Of a stretch of 64,000 nucleotides of DNA, positions 17,035-25,966 are shown piece by piece. Source of the stretch: Pirellula sp. SH-Sr6A. Its GTDB lineage: Bacteria > Planctomycetota > Planctomycetia > Pirellulales > Pirellulaceae. Both the position numbers and the translations under genes were made by a program. The notes under the pieces were generated by a model. That model ran no database searches. It saw only the letters and a program-made list of their open reading frames with translations, and had not been told where the DNA came from. Location: the NCBI RefSeq assembly GCF_001610875.1, contig NZ_CP011272.1:1221988-1285987 (forward strand), in the 5' to 3' direction. Positions within the stretch are counted from its first letter, which is position 1. Each line of letters opens with the position of its first letter.

Positions 17035-18438
17035 ATGAACGACCTTCTTTGGCGATATGCAGCAAGTTTCGTGTTTACCTTGTTCGTGGTTGGTACCGGT
17101 ACAACCGAGGTCCAAGCGAGCGATCGATGGAATCTTCTCCTGGTAACCGCCGATGATTTGAATGGTGACGCGGCTCAATGGTCGGGAAGCAAACTTCCCG
17201 TAACACCTAATCTCGATGCCTTTGCCAAGACATCCCACCGATTCATCAATCATCATGTCACGATCTCCATCTGCCAACCGGGCCGCGCAGTTCTGATGAC
17301 GGGAAGGTTACCCCACCGCAACGGTGCCCTTGGATTTCAACCGACTCGCCAGGACATCCCGACATTGGTCGAGATACTACAAAAGGAGGGATACTTTGCA
17401 GGCGTTATCGCGAAAGCTGCTCACATGATGCCGTCGAGCAAGTTCCCGTGGGATTCGATAGGGGAACAAGCGCTTGGGAAACAACCTGTCGGATTCTCCC
17501 AATCCTTTCGATCGATGGTAGCGGAAGCAAAAAAACGAAATCAACCATTCTTCATCAACGCAAATATTTGCGACCCTCATCGCCCTTTTATCTCAGGCAG
17601 CGGCAAGCGAAAACAGGACGGAAACGAATCGCTCGATGGAGTGCGTACATTTAAGTCCGAGGACGTTACCGTCCCCGATTTTCTCGAGGACTTGCCACGC
17701 GTTCGCGAGGAGGTTGCGCAGTACACCACGAGCGTCAGTCGATTTGATCTTTCATTCGGTCTTCTCCTCGAGGAACTCAAAAGGTCGGGGAATGATGAAG
17801 ACACTGTCGTCGTTTTCCTTTCCGATCACGGCATGTCCTTCCCGTTTTCCAAAGCAACGGTTTACTACAACGGAACGTGGTCTCCTCTCTTGATTCGTGT
17901 GCCTGGACAACTCCCCGCCAAAGAGCACCGCGAGTTCGTAAGCAGTGTGGATGCCATGCCATCGCTGCTCCAAATCCTCAATGTCGCGCCACCCAACGGA
18001 ATGGATGGGCGATCCTGGGCCCCTCTGCTGACCGGAGAGGAGCAATCGGATCGCGATTATGTGATTACCCATGTCAATACGGTGAGCAGCGGCAAATCGT
18101 TCGCTCAACGCTGCATCCGAACGAAGAATCGCGCTCTCCTATTTCATGCTTGGCCCGGTGGACCCAACCCTTTCCGGGTCGAGGCGATGAGCGGTCTTTC
18201 CTTTGCGGCCATGAACGAGTCGACGGACCCAAACATTCGCGCGCGCGTGGAGCAATTGGTACGTGGGGAGCCTCTTATGTTCTTTGATACCAACAAAGAC
18301 CCGAGCGAGAGGGTCAATCTGCTGGGAGATCGTGCGTACGCGGCCGAGGTAAAAGAAACGAGTCAAAAGCTGCTGGAGCAAATGCGCCGTTCGGAGGACC
18401 CATTGACCGACGCTTTTGCGAAAGCGGCGGGGCTTTGA
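17035..18438 (+). CDS. Second sulfatase, heparan N-sulfatase-like
   Basis: 467 residues from the ATG at 17035; a TTG 33 bases upstream is in frame but lacks a ribosome binding site. Signal peptide ends near EVQASD. The formylglycine site reads CQPGRAVLMTG and is preceded by LLVTADDLNGD; the second metal site is FLSDHGMSFPFSK. The compact size and the ICQPGRA context resemble the N-sulfoglucosamine sulfohydrolase group more than the aryl type upstream. Last gene of the run that begins at 12160. It converges on the pectate-lyase-fold gene, with 31 bases between the stops. Confidence 0.9.
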   Translation: MNDLLWRYAASFVFTLFVVGTGTTEVQASDRWNLLLVTADDLNGDAAQWSGSKLPVTPNLDAFAKTSHRFINHHVTISICQPGRAVLMTGRLPHRNGALGFQPTRQDIPTLVEILQKEGYFAGVIAKAAHMMPSSKFPWDSIGEQALGKQPVGFSQSFRSMVAEAKKRNQPFFINANICDPHRPFISGSGKRKQDGNESLDGVRTFKSEDVTVPDFLEDLPRVREEVAQYTTSVSRFDLSFGLLLEELKRSGNDEDTVVVFLSDHGMSFPFSKATVYYNGTWSPLLIRVPGQLPAKEHREFVSSVDAMPSLLQILNVAPPNGMDGRSWAPLLTGEEQSDRDYVITHVNTVSSGKSFAQRCIRTKNRALLFHAWPGGPNPFRVEAMSGLSFAAMNESTDPNIRARVEQLVRGEPLMFFDTNKDPSERVNLLGDRAYAAEVKETSQKLLEQMRRSEDPLTDAFAKAAGL

Positions 18439-18469
18439 TTCTGTTGCCCCATGCGATTGCATGGGCCGG

Positions 18470-20389
18470 CTACTTGGGCATGCGAGCCGCGTAAGGAGCC
18501 GTGTGGGCATTCCCTCGTTCTAGTGTTTTGGTTTCTTTTCCGTTCATCTCTCGAATCAACTCGATGAATGGATCTCCGTTAAAGCAGACTTCATGAAAGT
18601 AAGCGAATACATTCGATCGATCTGTCACAAACATAGGGGCCAGTTTTCCTGCCGTGGTGGTGTAGCTGAACCCACCTAATATTTCGCTCGCTCCCTGTCC
18701 CCTCGTATCGAGAAGTGTTCCACCTCGCTCGGTCTTGTAACCAAGGACCCACAATTCTCCTCCATCGTTTTCAATGTGGGTTCCTTCGTTCTCCACATTC
18801 AGCTGTCGAGCCCAAACGCGCTGTCCTTTCAACGCGAGACGATGGGTAACGAAGTCTTCGAAGAAGAGATGCCCCTTCGACGCTCGCTCTCCAAACCTGA
18901 GGTCGCAGTCCGCGACACTACGGAACACGATTGTGCGGTCCGTGTCGATCTCCATCCCGCCATGCACATAGGCAAAGTGCTCGATATGGAGCGGGCTCGA
19001 CGCATCCTCGACGATGCGAAAATCGGGCTTTGCTTTCGCGAAATAATCGATCATTCCTCCCAGGCCGAGGATTCGCTCCACGCGGCCAGGAATCGTGACG
19101 GTCGATTCCAAGGAATAGGATCCCGGAAAGAAGATGGTCGATGCCCCCGAATCCATCGCTTTCTGAATAGCAGCAGACGAGTCCCTCTCACCGGTTGGAT
19201 CGGCGCCGAACTCGTCGACGTTGGCCCAAGACGAGGTCGGATGAACGGGAACGGCTGGCGGTTCTTCAATCGGCAATCGAAGCGATTCAAGGCTCGCCGG
19301 AAACGCCGTGGTTGGAGATTGAGAGCAGTATTCCCGGACATGGGGACCCAGGCTACCAATCTTGTCCTCCCCAGTGATCCGGGTCACTGCGCTCCAATCC
19401 GGGGTCACGACATCGCCAATCGCCCTTGCATAGTCAGACGTCTCGATATCCCGCAAATATATCTTCCCACCATTGTAGTTGATCACCGCCGGCCATTTCT
19501 CCGCCCCGGAGCGGCCGGTCAGTTTTGCCTCGACCAAACAAAAGAACCCATAGCTTCTTATTGCGGGAACCGAGTTTTCGCTCAGCAATCCCCGAACCGA
19601 AATCGCTTGCCCCTCATTGTCAAAACCCAGTTTCGTTTGGTTGCGCAGTGTGATCCATTCGAAGGTCTGACCATTGACTGCCCTCGCTGTGTTAATGCCG
19701 CGTTCAAAACCGACGACCTCGCAATTTCTAACCAATAGCGGTCCATTCATATCCCGATGCCCAAGATCCAGCCCGATCGATCCGCTCGTAGCGTCCGCGA
19801 GAAATCGGCAATTCCTAACCGCTCCCGAATTATTGGAATAGAACTGGAGAGCGATCGCCCCTGGGTTGTTTTTGCCGACATCGAACGTCAAGTTCTCCAC
19901 GTAGTTGTGAAACCAATCCGCAGATCCAAATCCTCCGCACCACATCATGCTTTGCGGTTCAGCGGAATTCGTAAAAGTCCCGTCCTTCAAGCGAAGGACC
20001 GTTCCCTCCGCACTTTGACCACACAGAAAATTCTTTCCCCAAGCATCCTTGCCCGAAGAATTCGTTTTGGACCAAAGCAGAGTCTTGGAGATTAGGTAAA
20101 CACCTTTTGGAAAGTAAAGAAGACGGTGCGATCCCATCATGTCGAATAGAGCACGCTGAATTGCGTCGGTATCGTCATGAACGCCATCTCCCCTAGCAAG
20201 GTAAGGAGCTGCTGTTACATCGATGACCATAGATGCTTTTGGATAAGCCACCTCGGGAAGCCCCCGAAAATCCGCGCCTGTTTTCACCCCCGTAACATCG
20301 CCGAACCCAGCGTTCCCGAATAGGAACGCGACCAGTGCTATAAAAGCCAATACAGGTAGCAAACGGACAAAAGAAATGCGATTCGTCAT
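18470..20389 (-). CDS. Secreted double pectate-lyase-fold (beta-helix) protein
   Basis: 639 residues with a hydrophobic N-terminal segment (LLPVLAFIALVAFLFG). Two halves each open with a pectate-lyase superfamily motif: GDGVHDDTDAIQRAL near residue 67 and GADPTGERDSSAAIQKAM near residue 393. Each is followed by FPKGVYLIS or FFPGSYSLES strands and a right-handed beta-helix-like region. The architecture resembles Pectate_lyase_3 and phage tailspike proteins. Catalytic residues cannot be assigned, so it could be a polysaccharide lyase, a hydrolase or only a binding protein. Its position next to the sulfatase run suggests a role in sulfated or acidic polysaccharide breakdown (inference). Confidence 0.82.
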   Translation of the reverse strand: MTNRISFVRLLPVLAFIALVAFLFGNAGFGDVTGVKTGADFRGLPEVAYPKASMVIDVTAAPYLARGDGVHDDTDAIQRALFDMMGSHRLLYFPKGVYLISKTLLWSKTNSSGKDAWGKNFLCGQSAEGTVLRLKDGTFTNSAEPQSMMWCGGFGSADWFHNYVENLTFDVGKNNPGAIALQFYSNNSGAVRNCRFLADATSGSIGLDLGHRDMNGPLLVRNCEVVGFERGINTARAVNGQTFEWITLRNQTKLGFDNEGQAISVRGLLSENSVPAIRSYGFFCLVEAKLTGRSGAEKWPAVINYNGGKIYLRDIETSDYARAIGDVVTPDWSAVTRITGEDKIGSLGPHVREYCSQSPTTAFPASLESLRLPIEEPPAVPVHPTSSWANVDEFGADPTGERDSSAAIQKAMDSGASTIFFPGSYSLESTVTIPGRVERILGLGGMIDYFAKAKPDFRIVEDASSPLHIEHFAYVHGGMEIDTDRTIVFRSVADCDLRFGERASKGHLFFEDFVTHRLALKGQRVWARQLNVENEGTHIENDGGELWVLGYKTERGGTLLDTRGQGASEILGGFSYTTTAGKLAPMFVTDRSNVFAYFHEVCFNGDPFIELIREMNGKETKTLERGNAHTAPYAARMPK

Positions 20390-20621
20390 CGTCCAACATT
20401 CTCCATCACAACTTGATCATGGTTCGTTCACGACATAGCAAACGAATCAACCCGAACAAAACCGCTTCGAGTGCAATACGGTGGCAATAGAATCGTGATT
20501 GTCTACTCGTGGCGTGCAATTGCTCCTCGCGTGCAATCGCGTCGGGCTTGCAGTAGACTGTGTCACCACGGCGATGGTCGATTGAGTCTGCTTTATCCCA
20601 ATCCAGCGAACCGCATCTGGC

Positions 20622-21383
20622 ATGTACCGAATTATACTTCTCGCCGTTGGCATGGTGGCTTCGATCGTTTTGCTTTCGGGAACGCCGCACGCGGTCGCCG
20701 ACGAACTCGACGACGCTGTCCAGAATGTATCCGACGAACTCCTAACGAAATCACCGAGCATCCCGAGTGGGGACGAGGGATTTGTCAGGATTCTTCACGA
20801 AGCATTAGAAGTCGCGAAAAGGGAGCAGAGCCCCCATGACGCATGCACTCAAAACAAGATCGCGATTCTGGCTCTTGCCTCTCTCCTGGGGGACGATCGG
20901 ATCTCCAGAACGGCTAAACGGGAGCGAGATCCTGCCTTGCAAAAGAAAAGGGAGACTCTGCGAAACCGTATAACCCTTCGGGGACGAAACGATTTATCGA
21001 AACACTTCTGGGTCAGTGCCGGTTTGGTAGCGATGTCGAACGAAACGAATGCGAAGGGAGTCGGCATCGCCAAGGAAGTGATGGACTCGCGACCAGGCGG
21101 ATCTGGTTTCTCGTTTGCCGATCTTGCTGCGGACCTTGCAGGGATACGGTTCGCGTTGCTTGCGACGAGGAAAATCGAACAAGCCGAAGAGTTGCGGGAG
21201 CGCGTCCTGCGCGCCCGCCAAAGCGACGACTTCTGCCCCAACATCGAGGGACTTCCGGAGGGATTGACGGCCGAGCAGTTTCAAAACGAATTTGGTGGAC
21301 TTGGCGGCAAGAAGACGCGCGATCTTTTCCTGCAAATCGATGACCGCATTCGCGAGTGTCCCGTCCTCCGCGGCGAGGACTAG
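20622..21383 (+). CDS. Hypothetical secreted protein
   Basis: 253 residues. An N-terminal hydrophobic stretch (IILLAVGMVASIVLLSG) followed by AVADE looks like a signal peptide. The rest is mostly charged and helical, with RDPALQKKRETLRNRITLRGR near residue 105 and a helical repeat-like region around LAADLAGIRFALLATRKIEQAEELRERVL. I do not recognise a family. The gene faces the next one with 46 bases between the two stops. Confidence 0.7.
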   Translation: MYRIILLAVGMVASIVLLSGTPHAVADELDDAVQNVSDELLTKSPSIPSGDEGFVRILHEALEVAKREQSPHDACTQNKIAILALASLLGDDRISRTAKRERDPALQKKRETLRNRITLRGRNDLSKHFWVSAGLVAMSNETNAKGVGIAKEVMDSRPGGSGFSFADLAADLAGIRFALLATRKIEQAEELRERVLRARQSDDFCPNIEGLPEGLTAEQFQNEFGGLGGKKTRDLFLQIDDRIRECPVLRGED

Positions 21384-21429
21384 CTTCGAGTCCCAGTCCT
21401 CCTTGGCCGCTCTCCCTCATCCACCGTTC

Positions 21430-22065
21430 CTATCGCCAGCGGAACCACAACCCCTTGCGACTTCCATTCTGCGATGCTGGCGATGGCGCTAGTTTCGAAG
21501 CAGGTGCCGCTTCCACGTCGGTGACGGGTTCCTGGGTGGAAACAGGTTCGGTGGACGGCACGGTGCCTGTTTCCGGTGCGATCGCTCCGGTACCCGTTTG
21601 TCGCTCAAAATTGCGAACAGCGCTCGCTTCCATCCTATCGGCCGTCTCCAAAAGAGCTTCGTTGCCGTTTCTCTCGGAAATGGCTCGCAAGTGATCGGCT
21701 TGCTGAAGTCGTTTGAACTGAATCTGCTCCGGTGTCATTCCTGGCAAGTTCTTGTTTCGAGTTAAGGCTTCTCCCGCTCGCCCCATCCCTTTTTGCGCAG
21801 CGGTTGCCGGTACGCCGGCAGGCAGAAACCCGGTCCCCCTTCCTCCTCTCGCTCCCAACGTTGGAGTGTTGGCCCTAGCGCCGTTGGTGGCCGCGTTAGC
21901 GGCTTGACCGGCAGCTTGATTCGCGGCACGGCCCGCAGCCTGATTGACGGCCGCTTGCCCCAATCCTCGATTCATTCCCGAGCCCTTGCCTTGACTCCAT
22001 ACCGACGCTGGCGACCAAGCCACCAAGAGGGAAGCACAGCTCAGAATGAAAATCCTTTTTCGCAT
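21430..22065 (-). CDS. Hypothetical secreted low-complexity protein
   Basis: 211 residues with a signal peptide (FILSCASLLVAWSPASVWSQ). Residues 30-75 are rich in Gln, Ala, Asn and Gly, with AGQAANAA- and RAANQAA-like repeats. A short helical core (TPEQIQFKRLQQADHLRAI) follows, then a Thr/Pro/Glu-rich spacer and a basic tail ending RKGLWFRWR. Such composition is common among planctomycete envelope proteins. No enzymatic motif is visible. The gene converges on the hypothetical gene upstream of it in the window. Confidence 0.65.
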   Translation of the reverse strand: MRKRIFILSCASLLVAWSPASVWSQGKGSGMNRGLGQAAVNQAAGRAANQAAGQAANAATNGARANTPTLGARGGRGTGFLPAGVPATAAQKGMGRAGEALTRNKNLPGMTPEQIQFKRLQQADHLRAISERNGNEALLETADRMEASAVRNFERQTGTGAIAPETGTVPSTEPVSTQEPVTDVEAAPASKLAPSPASQNGSRKGLWFRWR

Positions 22066-22246
22066 CGAATAGGTTCCTTGTTTCGAGTGTGGACGCTGGA
22101 ATTGGAATACTCCCTATAGATCAGCTCTGCAGCTGGCTCAATGGCAGTACCCATTTCTATCGACATTGCGACGGATAGCCGCCATCGATTCCCAACAGGA
22201 AGCACGTTGACGCATCGCCGGCCGCTTCGCTATAGACCACTTCACG

Positions 22247-23188
22247 ATGCAATTCCCACGACACTGGTATCTCGGTTCGATCCGAGTCGGTCTTTTCTAT
22301 TGGCTCCTGCTAGGCATTTCGCTGGCGGAACAAGAGGATGCACCATGGCAATTCGGGGATACTCCGTCGCAACCCGATGGACCTCGGTGGGCCCCACCCA
22401 CTGGATCCAGAGAAAAGGCTAGCGTTTTAGACCTACCTGCGACCCAATTTGAATTTAGCTATCTATCGCAACTGGATGAAGCTGGATTTGGGGTGAACAC
22501 AGTGGATGTTCGCCATACGATGATGACGGGGTATGGCGAGTATCCTCCTTTGAGCATCACGCCTGGATTCGCGATTCACTTGTGGAGCGGTCCTCAAGGG
22601 CTGGATCTTCCGGCTCGGGTTTATGATGTTTCGCTCGATTTCGAGTGGCAGCCTTGGTCCAACGAAACCAGCAGCTTGCTCCTAGGCTCTACGCCCGGTT
22701 TATACGGTGATTTTGAAAGCTTGGATTCGAAAGCGCTGCAATGGTCGGGGTGGATTGCAGGAACTCATCGGTTGAATACGAAGTGGCTTGCGATGGGAGG
22801 GGTCGCATATGTAAGGCAGTTGGATTCGAACTGGCTTCCCATTGGCGGCTTGATCTGGACGCCCAACGAACGAACGCGATTGGATATCCTTTTTCCACGA
22901 CCGAAAATCACGAGACTTGTTCGATCGACTGGGCAGAGCACCCTATCTTGGTATCTAACCGGTCACTACGACGGGGGCGCTTGGAGCATTCAGGACACAC
23001 CATCCACCCATGTTTTGGTCAGCTATAGCGATCTCCGATTGCTGACCGGGCTGGAAGGTGTTCAGTCCAACGGCTCCATTTGGAAAGTGGAGTTTGGTTA
23101 TGCGTTTTCCAGGGATATCAGCGTTGAACGGTTTTCCGTCGCCACCCCCAGCGATGCGTTGATCTTGGAATGCGGTGTTTTCTTTTAA
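22247..23188 (+). CDS. Outer-membrane beta-barrel-like protein (resembles DUF6268)
   Basis: 313 residues with a hydrophobic N-terminus (VGLFYWLLLGISLAEQ) that is probably a signal peptide. The rest is a series of amphipathic beta strands: VDVRHTMMTGYGEYPPLSITPG, VYDVSLDFEWQPW, WLAMGGVAYVRQL, LIWTPNERTRLDILFPRPKI. It ends with SDALILECGVFF, the aromatic C-terminus expected of a barrel. The layout fits the uncharacterised outer-membrane family DUF6268 as I remember it; a profile search would settle this. Transport or porin activity is not shown. Confidence 0.6.
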   Translation: MQFPRHWYLGSIRVGLFYWLLLGISLAEQEDAPWQFGDTPSQPDGPRWAPPTGSREKASVLDLPATQFEFSYLSQLDEAGFGVNTVDVRHTMMTGYGEYPPLSITPGFAIHLWSGPQGLDLPARVYDVSLDFEWQPWSNETSSLLLGSTPGLYGDFESLDSKALQWSGWIAGTHRLNTKWLAMGGVAYVRQLDSNWLPIGGLIWTPNERTRLDILFPRPKITRLVRSTGQSTLSWYLTGHYDGGAWSIQDTPSTHVLVSYSDLRLLTGLEGVQSNGSIWKVEFGYAFSRDISVERFSVATPSDALILECGVFF

Positions 23189-23285
23189 TTCTGAGTGCGG
23201 CCACCAGGTTGAAAGCTGGTTCGTGGCGAATTAAGATCCGACGAAATCTAGGGTCGCGCCCGCGCATTTTGAGAGGAAGAAAGCC

Positions 23286-24133
23286 ATGCTGCGCCGCTTG
23301 ATGTTGGGGATGCTACTTTGGGGTGTAGCGATGGAAGCGAAAACCGCATGGGCTGATTTCATTCATGAAGGGTTCGCCTATTCGGCCGGCGCATCGCTCG
23401 TCCAGCAAAACGGTGGAACAGGTTTCACTGGGGCTGGGCCAGCGGCGGTTTCAACGCTGTTCGCAATGATTTCGTCGTCGATGCTACGTCCTTGAGCTAC
23501 TCAGGTTCGCTGAGCACTGGAGGGAGCGTTTCTTCCATCGCTGGAACAACGATCAATGGCATTTCGCGAGCTGTCCCCACAGCACCGTTTGCCGTTGGAA
23601 ACGTGACTTTCATGAGCTTCTTGATTCGGAGAAATAGCACGGCCGGCGACTTTGGGGGTTTTGGCGGTATCTACCTGGATGGAACCGAGAATGATCTCTT
23701 TATCGGCAAACCGGGTGCGAGCAACGTCTGGAGTCTGGAAAACCGAGGAGGTGGTGGATTGGCCCAATCCAATTACACCGCGACCGTCGGACAAACAACT
23801 CGGCTTGTTCTTCGCATCCAAGTTCAAAACGCAGCCGAAGCGTTCGCGTTGTACGTAGACCCTTCGACGGAACAAGAACCCGTATCACCTTCCGTTCGCA
23901 AAGTCGATTTGAATATCGGGCAACTGACCGACATTGTCCTCTACACATCGGGCGACTTCAGCTACGACGAAATTCGATTTGGGGATACGTTTGCATCGGT
24001 CACCGCCGTCCCGGAGCCATCCGCCCTCGCACTTGCATTGGTTTCCATGACCGGCCTCAGTTGCGTTGCAGCCTTCCGCCGCAAGTCGTTGCCGCGAACG
24101 GCGAAGAAGGAATCGACCGCGCGAGTCGATTAG
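23286..24133 (+). pseudogene. PEP-CTERM secreted protein, interrupted by a single-base frameshift
   Basis: The start is an ATG at 23286 with GAGAGGAAG upstream. The first 47 codons encode a signal peptide and FIHEGFAYSAGASLVQQNGG. Between about 23425 and 23445 the frame must change: the other frame continues with WASGGFNAVRNDFVVDATSL and then a long open stretch to 24133. One base appears to be missing around 23435. The C-terminus has a PEP-CTERM anchor: VPEP, a hydrophobic helix and a basic tail (FRRKSLPRTAKK). The function is unknown. Either the gene is inactive or the sequence has an error here. Its end overlaps the mtnC stop by four bases. Confidence 0.78.
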
Positions 24134-24876
24134 CTCCAAGCGATCTCATCAAAGGAACAAACCGATGCACCGGTGAAGGTAGTATCCAAGGGCTTGTTTC
24201 CGTCCCGAATAGTGGCAACCGCTAACATTCCAGCGGCGATGGCCGCATCCAGTTCTGCCGCGACATCCGAAAGGAAGAGAATTGCCCCGGGAGCGATCCC
24301 CATTTCTTCTGCGATACGTGAATAGCTCTCGGGATCCTGCTTCTTTCCCATCTGCGTGTCGAAGTAATGAGAAAGGAGAGGAGACACGTCCCCTTGCGTG
24401 GTATGCCCAAAGAAGAGCTTTTGAGCCAGCACGCTGCCGGAGGAGTAAATAGAAAGTCCTAGCCCCAGTTGCTTCCAAGCCTGCAGAGCTGGCAATACAT
24501 CCGGGAAAAGCTCCGCTCGCAATTCCCCGCGGTGAAATCCATCTTGCCAGACCAAACCCTGCAGCTGTTTGAGCCCCGTGGCTTTGCTATCCGATGCCAT
24601 CAAGGCTTGGAGATGCGTATCGACTTTCTCCGCGGTCCTCTCGAAGTCGGAGGAGTGGTTCGGAAGCCACGAACGGGAATCAAGGCCCGCATCGGCGGCG
24701 ACCTGCGCCATTGCCTCTTGGGTTGCCGGCTCATTCCAATGATGCAGTAAGAACTCTTTCATGTGCCGCTTGGCGAAAGGGAACATGATGTTGTAAACGA
24801 ACCTGACATCGGCAACCGTCCCTTCGATATCGAGAAGAACATGCTGCACCGAGTCGCGTGGTAGAGAGACAGTCAT
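24130..24876 (-). CDS. mtnC: Acireductone synthase (enolase-phosphatase E1)
   Basis: 248 residues. HAD-superfamily enzyme of the methionine salvage pathway, which converts 2,3-diketo-5-methylthiopentyl-1-phosphate to the acireductone. Motif I is LLDIEGTVAD, with FPDVLPAL, IYSSGSVLAQKLFFGH (motif II Ser), YFDTQMGKKQDPESY (Lys) and FLSDVAAELDAAIAAG (acidic motif) in order. The start is six bases after the NUDIX stop, so the two genes are cotranscribed. No other methionine salvage genes are in this window. Confidence 0.93.
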   Translation of the reverse strand: MTVSLPRDSVQHVLLDIEGTVADVRFVYNIMFPFAKRHMKEFLLHHWNEPATQEAMAQVAADAGLDSRSWLPNHSSDFERTAEKVDTHLQALMASDSKATGLKQLQGLVWQDGFHRGELRAELFPDVLPALQAWKQLGLGLSIYSSGSVLAQKLFFGHTTQGDVSPLLSHYFDTQMGKKQDPESYSRIAEEMGIAPGAILFLSDVAAELDAAIAAGMLAVATIRDGNKPLDTTFTGASVCSFDEIAWS

Positions 24877-24882
24877 AGGAGT

Positions 24883-25401
24883 TTAATGGGTTCGGTATCG
24901 CAAATACCAAAGGAGTGCTACCAACGTTTTCGCATCAATGATTTGGCGATCGCGAAGGAGTCTATCGATTTCCGCCCAAGAGAGAATGCGATTTTCCATT
25001 TGCTCTCCCACTTCGCGCTGCGTCGGTCCAGGCGTTAACCCCTCGGCGACGTAGAAGTGCATCTTCTCGTCCAAGATTCCCGGGGACATGGCGAAGGAAT
25101 GGATATGAGACCATGCAGTAGCTCGATAACCCGTCTCTTCGAGCAATTCCAGCTTGGCAACTTCCTCGGGAGGCAGTCCTTTGTCCAGCGTCCCGGCCGG
25201 CAGTTCCAGATTCCATCGATCGATAGCTGCTCGGTAGGTATAAACAAAACACACCGTATTGGGATCTATCAAGGGGAGGATGACAACCGCTCCGGGGTGC
25301 CTCACGACGTGGCGAATATGGCGCGAACCATCCTGCAACACCTCCGTGACTTCTTCCACCGCGAATCGCCTGGCTTGAAAAAGCTTCTTCGGTGTTCCCA
25401 T
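24883..25401 (-). CDS. NUDIX hydrolase, ADP-ribose pyrophosphatase type
   Basis: 172 residues. The fold follows the ADP-ribose pyrophosphatase pattern: VVRHPGAVVILPLID, the sheet around WNLELPAGTLDKG, and the C-terminal SWAEIDRLL helix. The NUDIX box is present as GTLDKGLPPEEVAKLELLEE plus TGY. The metal-binding glutamates of ELLEE are kept, but the glutamate five residues after the first glycine and the arginine of the usual REUxEE motif are both leucine. That could change activity or substrate. Flanked by mtnC (six bases) and rimI (52 bases), all on one strand, so a three-gene operon is likely. Confidence 0.85.
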   Translation of the reverse strand: MGTPKKLFQARRFAVEEVTEVLQDGSRHIRHVVRHPGAVVILPLIDPNTVCFVYTYRAAIDRWNLELPAGTLDKGLPPEEVAKLELLEETGYRATAWSHIHSFAMSPGILDEKMHFYVAEGLTPGPTQREVGEQMENRILSWAEIDRLLRDRQIIDAKTLVALLWYLRYRTH

Positions 25402-25453
25402 CGCGTCTTGCTATCCTCTTTTGAATTCCTGAGTACAACGGCTAACACGAGGG

Positions 25454-25966
25454 CTAACCGGCCCGCCGCTGAGGAGCCCCGTCGATCGATTGCATCGTCT
25501 CGGAGGGTTGCCTGTACTGCATGAGAAACGCATCTTCGGGAGTGTCTTCGTAAAAGGAACGTAGAACCCCGGTGGCCCGAAAACCGAGCTGACGGAAAAA
25601 GAGCTGCGCATCCAAATTCGTTTCACGCACCTCGAGCATAATCCGATTGCGTCGCTGGTACGCAAGCTTCGTGATCAGCTTATCCACCATCGCACTCCCA
25701 ATCCCGTTTCGTCGGAAGTCGGGATGAACCGCGAAAGAAAGGATGTGAATCCGGTTCTTGTGAAGCTCGTAAATCATGAACCCTGCGACTTGCTCGCTTC
25801 GCTCGGCCACCATGCCGATGCAATCACGCTGCCTCAGACAACGAATGAACTCGTCTTCGGTCCACGGGAACTCGAAGCTGCGGTCCTCAATCTCGAGCAC
25901 CGAGGGCATGTCGCGCCGGATCATCCAGCGAATGTGGCAGGCTTGATGGGAGTCAATGCTCGGCAT
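25454..25966 (-). CDS. rimI: Ribosomal protein S18 alanine N-acetyltransferase
   Basis: 170 residues. GNAT-family enzyme acetylating the N-terminus of S18. The GNAT pattern appears in order: IRRDMPSVLEIEDRSFEFPW, then FAVHPDFRRNGIGSAMVD (acetyl-CoA binding) and LEVRETNLDAQLFFRQLGF. AGGAAA nine bases upstream supports the ATG at 25966. First gene of the rimI-NUDIX-mtnC run. Confidence 0.87.
   Translation of the reverse strand: MPSIDSHQACHIRWMIRRDMPSVLEIEDRSFEFPWTEDEFIRCLRQRDCIGMVAERSEQVAGFMIYELHKNRIHILSFAVHPDFRRNGIGSAMVDKLITKLAYQRRNRIMLEVRETNLDAQLFFRQLGFRATGVLRSFYEDTPEDAFLMQYRQPSETMQSIDGAPQRRAG

Noticed and set aside
18776-19738. Plus-strand open frame of 320 codons opposite the pectate-lyase-fold gene
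   Set aside because: Composition is that of an antisense frame and it lies entirely within a gene with clear domain motifs on the minus strand.
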